Positions 23,399-31,001 of a stretch of 64,000 nucleotides of DNA are shown here, one piece after another. The stretch is taken from contig NZ_AP028461.1 of assembly GCF_033097365.1 (NCBI RefSeq), forward strand, positions 3,720,001-3,784,000. Reading direction: 5' to 3'. Each line of letters begins with the position of its first letter. Within the stretch, counting starts at the first letter, position 1. The notes beneath the pieces were generated by a model. That model did no database searches, was not told the origin of the DNA, and saw nothing but the letters and a program-made list of their open reading frames with translations. The stretch is from Actinoplanes sichuanensis. GTDB taxonomy: Bacteria; Actinomycetota; Actinomycetes; Mycobacteriales; Micromonosporaceae. The translations under genes and the position numbers were made by a program.

Positions 23399-24823
23399 TC
23401 AGTTCAGGCGGAAGGTGGCGTCGGCGCGGCCGGTGGCGGTGGTGATCTCGTCGAGGCGCAGCAGGAAGCTGTAGTGCCGTAGGTACCGGGTGGGTTGGCT
23501 GTACGACTGGAAGGACACCCCGGTGGCGTCGGCCAGGCCGGGGACCTGCTTGAACGTGGCGTCGGCGGCGAAACCGGCGGTGGCGTCGTTCGCGGCCAGG
23601 GCGAAGTCGTGGTTGCTGTGCCGCAGGTAGTGGCCGGGGAAGTTCACCGACTCGATCGACACGTAGCCGCCGCCTCCGGCGAGGCCGGGAACGATGCGCC
23701 ACTGGGCGTCGGCGGCCGGGGAGACGTCGGCGTCGATCCGGGCGTCGAAGTTCGCATGGCGTACGAACCGGTCGGTGAAGTTGTACGACTGGATCCGTGT
23801 GGTCGCCACCGCCCACTCGGCGTTCAGGGCGTTGTACTGAGCCTGGGTGATCGGCAGGATCGTGCCGTGCCGTTTCCGGCCGGCGCCGAGCGTGTACTCG
23901 GTGGCACTCCGGATCCGGTAGCTGCTCAGATTCGCCGGGTCGGTGGTGGTCAGCGGCAGATAGCCCCGGCCCGAGGAGTACTGGTCGACCCACAGTCCCC
24001 ACTCGTTGCGGCCGTTGAACTGGTGCAGGATCGGGCCTTCAACCTGGGCGCCGGTCAGGCCGAGCCCGGACAGGTCACCGAGCCGGGTCCACGTGCCGAG
24101 GATCTGGTTGCTGCCCTCGACGCTGATCTGCCCGTCGCCGGAGGCCCGGACGTAGCGGTAGCCGCCGGTGCTGTTCGGCACCTCGATGATCTGGGTGTCG
24201 ATGATGCCCTGGGTGCCGGGCCGGTCGATGTAGAGCTGCGCGGCGCTGAAGGTCCGGAAGTCCCGGGTACGCGAGTACCAGATCCGTGCCTTGTCGTTTC
24301 CGCCGGCCGGGGAGATCGTCGCCCAGTAGACGACGTAGTCGCCGCTCGCCGGGTCGTAGATGGCCTCGGGTGCCCAGGCGCAGCCCGCCGACGGGATGCC
24401 GCCGGCCACGTCGACCAGCCGAGGGGCGGACCAGGTGACCAGGTCGGTGGACTCCCAGACGACCAGGCTGGTGCTGCCGGAGTGCATGGCGACGTCCCAG
24501 CCCTTGCCGCTGGCGATGCGCAGGTCGGTGGCGAGCAGCCAGTATCTGTCGCCGGCCGGCGACCGGACCAGGCTGGGGTCCCGCACGCCCTTCTCCCCCA
24601 CGGTGGAGGTGAGGACCGGCTGGGAGGCGTTCAGGTCGGTCCAGTGCAGACCGTCGGTGCTGGTGGCGAAGTAGATCTGTTCACCGGTGGCGCTCTCGCC
24701 GGTGAAGTGGGCCATCAGGTAGGCGGTGTTCGGGTCGGCGGCCGACGCGGGCGGCGTGAGGAGGGTCAGCAGGAGGGCGCTGATCAGGGGAATCAGGGCG
24801 AGGCGGGACGGACGTAACGGCAT
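23399..24823 (-). CDS. Secreted family-43-like hydrolase with AbfB trefoil, first gene of arabinan operon
   Basis: This 474-residue protein has a classical signal peptide (LALIPLISALLLTLLTPPASA). The propeller shows GVRDPSLVRSPAGDRYWLLATDL, CAWAPEAIYDPASGDYVVYWA, IDTQIIEV and QVEGPILHQF. The propeller parallels its neighbour at 19782-21146 but with different acidic-loop details. Three AbfB repeats close the protein (NFTDRFVRHANFDARID, NFPGHYLRHSNHDFALA, SQPTRYLRHYSFLLRLD). It starts at an ATG with GAGG 7 bases upstream. The promoter and a palindromic operator lie 53-80 bases before the start. It leads the five-gene operon that ends with the sigma-AbfB fusion. Confidence 0.82.
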   Translation of the reverse strand: MPLRPSRLALIPLISALLLTLLTPPASAADPNTAYLMAHFTGESATGEQIYFATSTDGLHWTDLNASQPVLTSTVGEKGVRDPSLVRSPAGDRYWLLATDLRIASGKGWDVAMHSGSTSLVVWESTDLVTWSAPRLVDVAGGIPSAGCAWAPEAIYDPASGDYVVYWATISPAGGNDKARIWYSRTRDFRTFSAAQLYIDRPGTQGIIDTQIIEVPNSTGGYRYVRASGDGQISVEGSNQILGTWTRLGDLSGLGLTGAQVEGPILHQFNGRNEWGLWVDQYSSGRGYLPLTTTDPANLSSYRIRSATEYTLGAGRKRHGTILPITQAQYNALNAEWAVATTRIQSYNFTDRFVRHANFDARIDADVSPAADAQWRIVPGLAGGGGYVSIESVNFPGHYLRHSNHDFALAANDATAGFAADATFKQVPGLADATGVSFQSYSQPTRYLRHYSFLLRLDEITTATGRADATFRLN

Positions 24824-24875
24824 GAAGGCACCTCGGCGAGGGGAACGGGGAGGTTACACCTGTGTTACGCGCAAA

Positions 24876-24903
24876 ATGTTATCGATAACAAAGTATGTGT
24901 CAA
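24876..24903 (-). promoter_or_regulatory. Promoter of the arabinan operon
   Basis: On the minus strand a perfect -35 hexamer TTGACA (24903-24898) is followed after 16 bases by TAACAT (24881-24876), which matches four of six bases of the -10 consensus. Transcription would begin about 45 bases before the first start codon. A perfect -35 is unusual in this GC-rich genome. The spacer and the -10 are covered by a palindromic operator. Confidence 0.65.
24877..24890. promoter_or_regulatory. LacI-type operator palindrome TGTTATCGATAACA
   Basis: A perfect 14-base palindrome with a central CG has the typical size and symmetry of LacI/GalR-family operators. It overlaps the -10 and spacer of the operon promoter, so binding should block transcription. 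The only LacI-family gene in the window is at 35856-36887, 11 kb away, but its own promoter does not carry this sequence, so the cognate regulator may be elsewhere. Confidence 0.7.
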
Positions 24904-24964
24904 GACTTCTAACAGCGGCTACCTGACCGGCTCCGGCATTACGTTTTTCTCCTGGTGAAAAGCA

Positions 24965-24995
24965 TGGCGGGCAACCGAGATCCGGTTGCCCGCCA
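24965..24995 (-). terminator. Hairpin terminator downstream of the beta-propeller gene
   Basis: A perfect 13-base stem (TGGCGGGCAACCG / CGGTTGCCCGCCA) with a 5-base loop lies 39 bases past the stop at 25034 and before the arabinan promoter. There is no long T tract, but short TTTT occurs just beyond on the minus strand, in line with actinobacterial terminators. Confidence 0.7.
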
Positions 24996-25033
24996 ACCTG
25001 CTGCAACGTCAGCGGTGAATGTGATCGCTCCTA

Positions 25034-26395
25034 TCAGCCGCTCACAGCCCAGTCCTGGACGTCGATCTGGCTGCCGCCGTACCGCGGGGCGAAGAAGCTG
25101 AGTGTGCCCAGCGACTTGAGCCGCTGGTGGTCGATCAGCGGGTCGGAGTAGTAGATCGCCGACGAGGTGTACCGGATCACCCAGTCGGTCCAGCCGGACG
25201 CCTTCGACGCGGTCTGGATGTGCAGCTTGCGGGTACTGGAGTCGCCACTGACCACGTACAGGTTGTCCTTGGCGTCGACGGCGATGTCACCGCGGGCTGA
25301 ACGCTCCAGGAACGGGGTGTACGTCTGGTGCCACACCTTGCTCGACTTGTCCCGCCAGTAGTGCACCAGGACGGCGGTCTCCCGGGCGGCGGTGAAGTCG
25401 GCGTTGTCGGCGGCCGACGCGGGCAGGTGCGAGGCGAGCACGTGCACGATCCCGGCCGCGTCGACGACCTGGGACTCCTGGTTGATCAGACCCCGGTTCT
25501 GGCCGATCCCCCACACCCTCAGACCGGACGCGCTGGACGCCAGCGGCGTGCTGCCGGTGGTGGCGACCACGGTGCCGGCGTTGTTGCGCCAGGTCCGGCC
25601 CTTGTCCTTGCTGTACGCGTAGAAGATGTCGTGGTTGGTGCTCGCGTTCGAGGTCTCCCGGACCGTCCACGTGACGTGCAGCAGCGGCGCGGCCGGATCG
25701 AAGTTGTCGTACTCGATGCCGAACAGGTAGGCGTTGTTACCGGCGGTGGTGCCGTCGATGAACTCGCCGAGGTACGACCAGGCCCCCGACTTGTACTCGT
25801 AGAGGACCTCGTCGCCGGTGCCGCTGTAGCCGGTGCGGATCGCCAGTTGCAGGGTGCCGTCCGGGTGCGCGAAGAACTGCGGGTACGTGACGACGTCCAT
25901 GCTGGTGCTGGTCAGTTTCGTCTGGACCGTACCGAAACTGCTCGTGGACCAGACCGCGCTGCCGGGCGCGGAGGCCAGACCGGCGATCGACTTCCGATAG
26001 CGGAACTGCGACGAGTGGGTGTCGAACGCCAGGTGGATGGTGCCGTCGGACGGGGCGATCCCGATGCTGATCGTGTTGTGCGAGTCGGTCGAGGCGGTCA
26101 CGTAGTCGGTCAGCCGCAGGTTGGACCAGGCGCCGGACGGCAGCTGACGGCGGGACAGATTGACGTAGCCGCTCTGGTCCCAGAAGGCGGAGTACTGCCG
26201 GCCGTTGAACGTGACGATGCCGTCCTGCTGGAACGACTCGCCGTTCATGTAGCCGGTGTAGGTGAGCGCGGTCCGGCCACTGGTGGTCAGGACGGTGGTC
26301 GAGGTCGGCGTGACGGTCGGCGCGGCGGCGTGCGCCGGGGCGCCCAGCAGCAGGGTGGCCAGGACGGCCACCGACAGGGGGATGAATCGTTTCAT
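25034..26395 (-). CDS. Secreted BNR_4-type beta-propeller protein (possible polysaccharide lyase or glycosidase)
   Basis: This 453-residue protein has a signal peptide MKRFIPLSVAVLATLLLGAPAHA. The rest is a beta-propeller with repeats such as YVNLSRRQLPSG, FRYRKSIAG, LYEYKSGAW and FYAYSKDKGRTWRNNAG, the last being an Asp-box (S-x-D-x-G-x-T-W). The pattern fits BNR_4 proteins, which include polysaccharide lyases acting on rhamnose- or uronate-containing glycans. Catalytic residues cannot be assigned with confidence. It is transcribed separately from the arabinan operon and a hairpin separates them, but its position suggests a role in the same plant polysaccharides. Confidence 0.75.
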   Translation of the reverse strand: MKRFIPLSVAVLATLLLGAPAHAAAPTVTPTSTTVLTTSGRTALTYTGYMNGESFQQDGIVTFNGRQYSAFWDQSGYVNLSRRQLPSGAWSNLRLTDYVTASTDSHNTISIGIAPSDGTIHLAFDTHSSQFRYRKSIAGLASAPGSAVWSTSSFGTVQTKLTSTSMDVVTYPQFFAHPDGTLQLAIRTGYSGTGDEVLYEYKSGAWSYLGEFIDGTTAGNNAYLFGIEYDNFDPAAPLLHVTWTVRETSNASTNHDIFYAYSKDKGRTWRNNAGTVVATTGSTPLASSASGLRVWGIGQNRGLINQESQVVDAAGIVHVLASHLPASAADNADFTAARETAVLVHYWRDKSSKVWHQTYTPFLERSARGDIAVDAKDNLYVVSGDSSTRKLHIQTASKASGWTDWVIRYTSSAIYYSDPLIDHQRLKSLGTLSFFAPRYGGSQIDVQDWAVSG

Positions 26396-26441
26396 GAATC
26401 CTCGCATGGGGGTGCAGGAGGAAGGAACGGTGCCGGAGACG

Positions 26442-27194
26442 TTAAGACGCGGTTTCACGCTCGTCAATGACGAGCCGATAGCCGGCGTCGAACTCGTCAT
26501 GCGTCGCCAGGTCCCGATGGCGGTCGCGCCAGCGCCCCGATGCCAGGTCGGCGGCCAGCCGGGCCAGACCCGGACGGAGCAGTTCCTCCCCCGGCTGGGC
26601 CAGCATCGAGATACCGGCCCGCACGACCGGATCGAGGTACGCCGCGGGCCGCCGCCAGAACGCCGCACCGAACCCGTCGGTGCAGTCGTGCGGCACCGGC
26701 ACCGGCTCGACCCGGGCCCCGCCGAGCATCGCGGCCAACCGCTCGACCGGCACGGCTCGGGTGTCGTCGAACGCGGCGGCCTCCGGCAGGTACTCCTCGA
26801 CCAGCCAGAACCGGCGGAACACGGCCTGGTCCCAGGTCAGGATCACCACCCGTCGGCGCGCGACCCGGCGCAGTTCGGCGACCCCCGCCGCCAGGTCGGA
26901 CCAGTGGTGCACGGTCAGCAGCGCCATCACCGCGTCGGCGGCGCCGTCGACGACCGGGATCCGCTCGGCCACCGCCCGGACGGCCGGCGCCGACCCGTCC
27001 GGACGCTGGGCGATCATCACGGGGCTCGGCTCGACCGCCAGGACGGTCCGCGCGGTCTCGTAGGACCCGGTGCCCGCACCGACGTTCACCACCGAGGCCG
27101 CGTCGCCGAGCGCCGCCTCGATGCGGGCCGCGATCCGGGCGTCCGGACGGCGGGTGCCGGCGTAGGTCGTACCGATCGCGTCGTAAACGGCCAT
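26442..27194 (-). CDS. Class I SAM-dependent methyltransferase
   Basis: This 250-residue protein is read from the ATG at 27194, which has GGGAGA 8 bases upstream. The AdoMet motif I is VVNVGAGTGSYE near residue 40, followed by the acidic loop AVEPSPVMIAQRP and motif IV AVMALLTVHHWSDL. This resembles the UbiE/Methyltransf_11 group. The C-terminal half, with RRFWLVEEYLP, is shared by a group of actinobacterial methyltransferases of unknown substrate. It is divergent from the WXG-like gene. Confidence 0.85.
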   Translation of the reverse strand: MAVYDAIGTTYAGTRRPDARIAARIEAALGDAASVVNVGAGTGSYETARTVLAVEPSPVMIAQRPDGSAPAVRAVAERIPVVDGAADAVMALLTVHHWSDLAAGVAELRRVARRRVVILTWDQAVFRRFWLVEEYLPEAAAFDDTRAVPVERLAAMLGGARVEPVPVPHDCTDGFGAAFWRRPAAYLDPVVRAGISMLAQPGEELLRPGLARLAADLASGRWRDRHRDLATHDEFDAGYRLVIDERETAS

Positions 27195-27241
27195 GGACGG
27201 AGTCTCCCGTAGTCTCTCCGGAAACACGGGGAGGATTCATC

Positions 27242-27532
27242 TTGGACGTCGACATCGAAGGCCTGCGGAGGACGGCGATCCGGATCAGGACACCACTGGT
27301 CGCCGTGGATCACGCCATCGGGCGGGAACTACCCCGGCTGACCGTGACCGGACCGGCCGCGGGCTGGGACTTCGCGCCCACCCTGGGCGAGACCTCGGCC
27401 CGCTGGTCGGACTACCTGCGCGACCTCACCCTGCGGGTCCGCGCGCTCGGCGACGACCTGTCGACCAGCGCGAACGAGTTGGAGGCGTCCGACCAGACGG
27501 CGGCGCGATCGTTCAACTTCCCGGTGCGCTGA
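27242..27532 (+). CDS. WXG100-like small helical protein
   Basis: This 96-residue protein starts with TTG at 27242, preceded by GGAGG at a 7-base spacing. It has the length and mostly alpha-helical pattern of WXG100 proteins: SARWSDYLRDLTLRVRALGDDLSTSANELEASD. A Trp-x-Asp replaces the usual WxG. It precedes a DUF1023-like alpha/beta hydrolase and a lipoprotein, a cassette repeated in actinomycete genomes. It may be a type VII secretion-associated or scaffold protein for the hydrolase. Function unproven. Confidence 0.7.
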   Translation: MDVDIEGLRRTAIRIRTPLVAVDHAIGRELPRLTVTGPAAGWDFAPTLGETSARWSDYLRDLTLRVRALGDDLSTSANELEASDQTAARSFNFPVR

Positions 27533-27535
27533 CCG

Positions 27536-28750
27536 ATGACGATCACTCTGCAACTGATCCGCGACACCGACACCGGCGCGATCGGGCAGGCCGCCGACGC
27601 GTGGGACCGGCTCGCGGCCGCGCTGGACGACCGGCTCGACGAGTTCACCAGCGACGCCCGTGACCTGCCCGACGTGTGGCCGTCCGGAGTCGACGCCGCG
27701 AAACGGGCGGTCGCGCTGCGCCGGGAGATCGCCGACGTCCACGAACCCTGTCAGCGGCAGGTCGGCGGGCTCGACGGGATCCCGGCCGACGACCGGGACG
27801 AGGCGAACCGGCTGGCCCTCGCGCGGCAGAAGGAGGAGGTGCTGGCCCGGATGGACGTCGAGCGCGGCAACCTGCCCGAACTGCGCGAACAGATGCAGCG
27901 GATCACCAAGGTCGAGGAGGCGCTCGGCAAGCTCGGCGACCGGGGGTATCTGCTCGCGGTGGACACCGAGGCGTACGGCGGGCACGGCACCGTGGCGATC
28001 GCGGTCGGCAACCCGGACACCGCACGCCACACCGGGGTGTGGGTGCCGGGGCTGAGCACCACGCTGTACGGGTCGATGGACGACAACATGGACCGGGTGA
28101 CGCGGATGAACGAGGCCGCCGACCGGCTCACCGGCGGACGCCGCGGTGACGTGTCGACCGTGTACTGGCTCGGCTACGACGCACCCGACCTGGACAACGC
28201 GTCGGTGCTGGTCGACGGGCGATCCGAGACGGCCCGCGACCCGTATCTGGGGTTCATGAACGGGCTGCGGGCCACCCATGAAGGCGAACCCGGGCATCTG
28301 GTGGCGATGGGGCATTCGTACGGGTCGACCGTCGTCGGTGAGGCCGCCCGGACCGGGAACCTGCCCGTCGACGACATCGTGGTGGCCGGCAGCCCCGGTA
28401 TGCACGTGCCCGGCGCCGACCAGTTGATGAGCGACACGCAGCACGTGTGGGCGGGTGCCGGTTCCACCGATCCGGTCGCCGACGCGAAGTTCGCCGAACC
28501 ATGGGACAAGATCCTGTTCCCGGGCGCGGCCCCGGCGGTGTGGGCGCTGGAGACGGCGGCCGACGCCACCCACGGTGACGCGCCGACGTCCGGCGGGTTC
28601 GGCGGCAACAACTGGGTGGCCGACACCGGCGGGCACACCAGCTACTGGGAGCCGGACAGCGAGAGCCTGAACAACCAGGCCCGGGTGCTGGCCGGACGAT
28701 ACGACAAGGTCACGCTCAACAGCGGCACCAGCCCGGAGGCGATCCGATGA
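27536..28750 (+). CDS. DUF1023-type alpha/beta hydrolase with helical N-terminal domain
   Basis: This 404-residue protein has an N-terminal helical region of about 150 residues, including a coiled-coil-like EEVLARMDVERGNLPELREQM. An alpha/beta-hydrolase domain follows, with the nucleophile elbow GHSYGST (Ser261) and a conserved GVWVPGLSTTLYGSM before it. The C-terminal His is probably in TGGHTSYW. DUF1023 hydrolases are common in actinobacteria, with unknown substrates. The gene begins 3 bases after the WXG-like gene and overlaps the lipoprotein gene by ATGA, so the three act together. Confidence 0.82.
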   Translation: MTITLQLIRDTDTGAIGQAADAWDRLAAALDDRLDEFTSDARDLPDVWPSGVDAAKRAVALRREIADVHEPCQRQVGGLDGIPADDRDEANRLALARQKEEVLARMDVERGNLPELREQMQRITKVEEALGKLGDRGYLLAVDTEAYGGHGTVAIAVGNPDTARHTGVWVPGLSTTLYGSMDDNMDRVTRMNEAADRLTGGRRGDVSTVYWLGYDAPDLDNASVLVDGRSETARDPYLGFMNGLRATHEGEPGHLVAMGHSYGSTVVGEAARTGNLPVDDIVVAGSPGMHVPGADQLMSDTQHVWAGAGSTDPVADAKFAEPWDKILFPGAAPAVWALETAADATHGDAPTSGGFGGNNWVADTGGHTSYWEPDSESLNNQARVLAGRYDKVTLNSGTSPEAIR

Positions 28751-29187
28751 GACCCGTCCCCGCCCTGCTCGCCGGGCTCCTCCTACTGACCGCCTGCTCG
28801 GGAGAATTCGTGGAATCCAAATCCGAAGCCGACACCACCGCGCTCGTGCAGCAGCACGCCGACGCCCTCGCCGGGGTGGTCGGCGAGCCGCTGCGGGACC
28901 CGGCGACCGGGCCGATGCCGTGCTCCGGCACCCGTGACGGCTACGCCGTTCAGGGGGCGTACAACATCGACGTGCCCGACGGCGAGGAGCCGCGGGCGAC
29001 GCTCGGCCGGGTGCGCAGCGACTGGACCGCCAAGGGGTACGAGATCACCGACGACCGGGAGATCGGCGCGTACGAGGGCGTGCTGGCCGCGAAGACCGAG
29101 GACGGCTTCAGCCTGGACATCGAGACGGTGTCCAGGGACGCGTTCGCGGTGCTGCTCCACTCCCCCTGCTTCGCCCGGCCGTCCTGA
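28747..29187 (+). CDS. Small lipoprotein of the WXG-like/hydrolase cassette
   Basis: This 146-residue protein has a lipoprotein signal peptide with lipobox LLTAC (MRPVPALLAGLLLLTACSG). The mature part has two Cys (MPCSGTRDG and HSPCFARPS) that could form a disulfide, and repeated beta-strand-like segments. No enzymatic motif is visible. The start overlaps the hydrolase stop by ATGA. It probably acts outside the membrane with the hydrolase, but its role is unknown. Confidence 0.78.
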   Translation: MRPVPALLAGLLLLTACSGEFVESKSEADTTALVQQHADALAGVVGEPLRDPATGPMPCSGTRDGYAVQGAYNIDVPDGEEPRATLGRVRSDWTAKGYEITDDREIGAYEGVLAAKTEDGFSLDIETVSRDAFAVLLHSPCFARPS

Positions 29188-29271
29188 CCCGGTGAGACGG
29201 CGTGCCGGGCCGTCGAAGGGCCGGTTGAACAGGGGATGAGGCATCGGCCCGGCCCGGATTAGGGTCGGGCC

Positions 29272-29931
29272 ATGAGCACAGACACCGCCACCGGCGCCTT
29301 CGACTCGCTGCGCGCCGACGCCGTCCACGACCAGGAGACACTTCGGCGGACGTACGACATGCCCGGCGAAGCGGCCGTCCGCAAGCAGATGACCGAGCTC
29401 ACCGAGCAGACCCGCCGGCTGATCGCCTGCTCGTCGCTGGTGATGGTGGCCACCGTCGACGCCGACGGCAACTGCGACGTCTCCCCACGCGGCGGGCCGG
29501 CCGGGTTCGTCGCCGTCCTCGATCCGCGGACGATCGCGATCCCCGACGCGACCGGCAACAAACGCCTGGACAGCTTGCAGAACGTCGTCGCGACCGGCCG
29601 GGCCGGACTGCTGTTCCTGATTCCCGGCCGCACCACGACACTGCGCGTCAACGGCCGGGCCTGCGTGTCCACCCGACCCGACCTGCTCTCCCAGCTGACC
29701 GCTGTCGGCAAGCCGCCGGCCAGCGCCCTCGTCGTCGGCATCGAGGAGGTCTACCCGCACTGCCCCAAATCGCTGATCCGCGGCAACGCCTGGAAACCCG
29801 AGCAGTGGCTGCCCGCCGACGCCCAGCCGACCTCGGCCGAAGTGACCCTCGCGCAACTGCGGATGCCCGACCTGACCATCGCCGACATCGAACAGGCGGA
29901 GGCGGACGCGCTCAAATACCGTTACGAGTGA
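29272..29931 (+). CDS. Pyridoxamine 5'-phosphate oxidase-like flavoprotein
   Basis: This 219-residue protein has a split-barrel FMN-binding domain from about residue 45: CSSLVMVATVDADGNCDVSPRGG, GFVAVLDPRTIAIPDATGNKRLDSL, GRAGLLFLIPG and TTLRVNGRACV. The C-terminal HCPKSLIRGNAW is typical of the MSMEG_1061 group. These proteins bind flavin or F420 and act in small-molecule redox reactions rather than vitamin B6 synthesis. The gene stands alone and its last 20 bases overlap the convergent helical-repeat gene. Confidence 0.85.
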   Translation: MSTDTATGAFDSLRADAVHDQETLRRTYDMPGEAAVRKQMTELTEQTRRLIACSSLVMVATVDADGNCDVSPRGGPAGFVAVLDPRTIAIPDATGNKRLDSLQNVVATGRAGLLFLIPGRTTTLRVNGRACVSTRPDLLSQLTAVGKPPASALVVGIEEVYPHCPKSLIRGNAWKPEQWLPADAQPTSAEVTLAQLRMPDLTIADIEQAEADALKYRYE

Positions 29932-30463
29932 CCACTCGCCGCCCTTCGTACCCGTCCAACAGCTTGATCAGCCGGCTCAGCCACCGGCCCTCGGCGCGGT
30001 CCTTCCGGATCACCACGAAGGCCTCCTGCAGCGCCGGGCCCCGCTCCGCGGCGGGCAGCCCCTCTGCCAGCGTCACCAGGGCGAAGGCCCGGTCCTCGGC
30101 GCGCGGGATGCCGGTGGCCGCGAGAAGGGCGGCGTCCAAGACAGCAGGCCGCCGGTCCGGTGGCAGATCCGGGAGCATTCCGGCCAGGGTGTGTACGCGG
30201 TGCGCCGGATCCCGGATCGCGACGGCCGCCTCGATCGCCTGGTCGGCCTGATCCGGGTCGAGGTCACCGACGATGCCGGCCAGCCCCTCACCACGGGCCC
30301 ACTCCGGTTCGACGGCGAGGATGGCGGCGAACGCCTCGGGCAGCCTGGCCCGGTCGAGGTGTGGCGTGATCAGGCCGATCCCGCGGGCCCGCAAGATCGG
30401 TCCGGCCCGGCGCACGGCCTCGATGAGGTCATCCTGGGTGAGGTAGGGAGCGATGTGCTTCAT
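29912..30463 (-). CDS. Helical-repeat protein of unknown function (copy 2)
   Basis: This 183-residue protein is read from the ATG at 30463, which overlaps the preceding gene by ATGA. It begins MKHIAPYLTQDDLIEAVRRA and contains repeated 35-40-residue helical units (ARLPEAFAAILAVEPEWARGEGL, DLDPDQADQAIEAAVAIRDP, RAEDRAFALVTLAEGLPAAER). It resembles its upstream neighbour, suggesting duplication. The repeats recall HEAT/Armadillo-like scaffolds. No catalytic motif is present. Confidence 0.7.
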   Translation of the reverse strand: MKHIAPYLTQDDLIEAVRRAGPILRARGIGLITPHLDRARLPEAFAAILAVEPEWARGEGLAGIVGDLDPDQADQAIEAAVAIRDPAHRVHTLAGMLPDLPPDRRPAVLDAALLAATGIPRAEDRAFALVTLAEGLPAAERGPALQEAFVVIRKDRAEGRWLSRLIKLLDGYEGRRVVTRNGI

Positions 30464-30999
30464 GGAGTACTCCCACGCGCCGCCCGGATGGCGGATCGCC
30501 GAACGGGCGGCGGCGGCACGCCGCTCCCGAGGAAGTGGGCACGAATCTCCTCGTCCGGCACCAGCGCGGTCAACAGGTCGTCCAGCCGCTGCGGGGTGAG
30601 GAAAGGCGCGAGCTTCCGGACGGCCTCGGCGGTCATGCTGCCGGCGTCGTCGAGCCGCACCAGCATGGCGACCGCCTCCTCGGCGGCCGCGGACCGCTCG
30701 TCGCCGTCCAGGCGCGGCAGCAGGGCGATCAGTTCGAGGGCACGGCCCCGCACCCGCTCGCACCGGTAGGCCGCGGCGAGCAGGCGCGGAGTCAGCGCCG
30801 GACCGGCCACCTGGATCAGGGCGAAATGCACCCGGCCGCGGCTGTGCTCGTCGTCCATCGCCTCGGCCAGATCCATGATCTCGCCGAGGCGCGCGGGAGG
30901 CAGCAGCGGCACGAGGTCGGCGAGAGCGTCGGCCCGGCTCGGCTCATCGGTGAGGCGGGCCGCGAAAGCCAGGACGTCGTCGATCGTCGGAGCGTTCAC
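30460..30999 (-). CDS. Helical-repeat protein of unknown function (copy 1)
   Basis: This 179-residue protein is read from a GTG at 30999, just after the stop of the DUF1963 gene. It contains helical units of the same type as the next gene: EPSRADALADLVPLLPPARLGEIMDLA, VAGPALTPRLLAAAYRCE, VRKLAPFLTPQRLDDLLTAL. The phrase APFLTPQRLDDLL parallels APYLTQDDLIEAV in copy 2, so the two probably arose by tandem duplication. Function unknown. Confidence 0.68.
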   Translation of the reverse strand: MNAPTIDDVLAFAARLTDEPSRADALADLVPLLPPARLGEIMDLAEAMDDEHSRGRVHFALIQVAGPALTPRLLAAAYRCERVRGRALELIALLPRLDGDERSAAAEEAVAMLVRLDDAGSMTAEAVRKLAPFLTPQRLDDLLTALVPDEEIRAHFLGSGVPPPPVRRSAIRAARGSTP

Positions 31000-31001
31000 G
31001 A

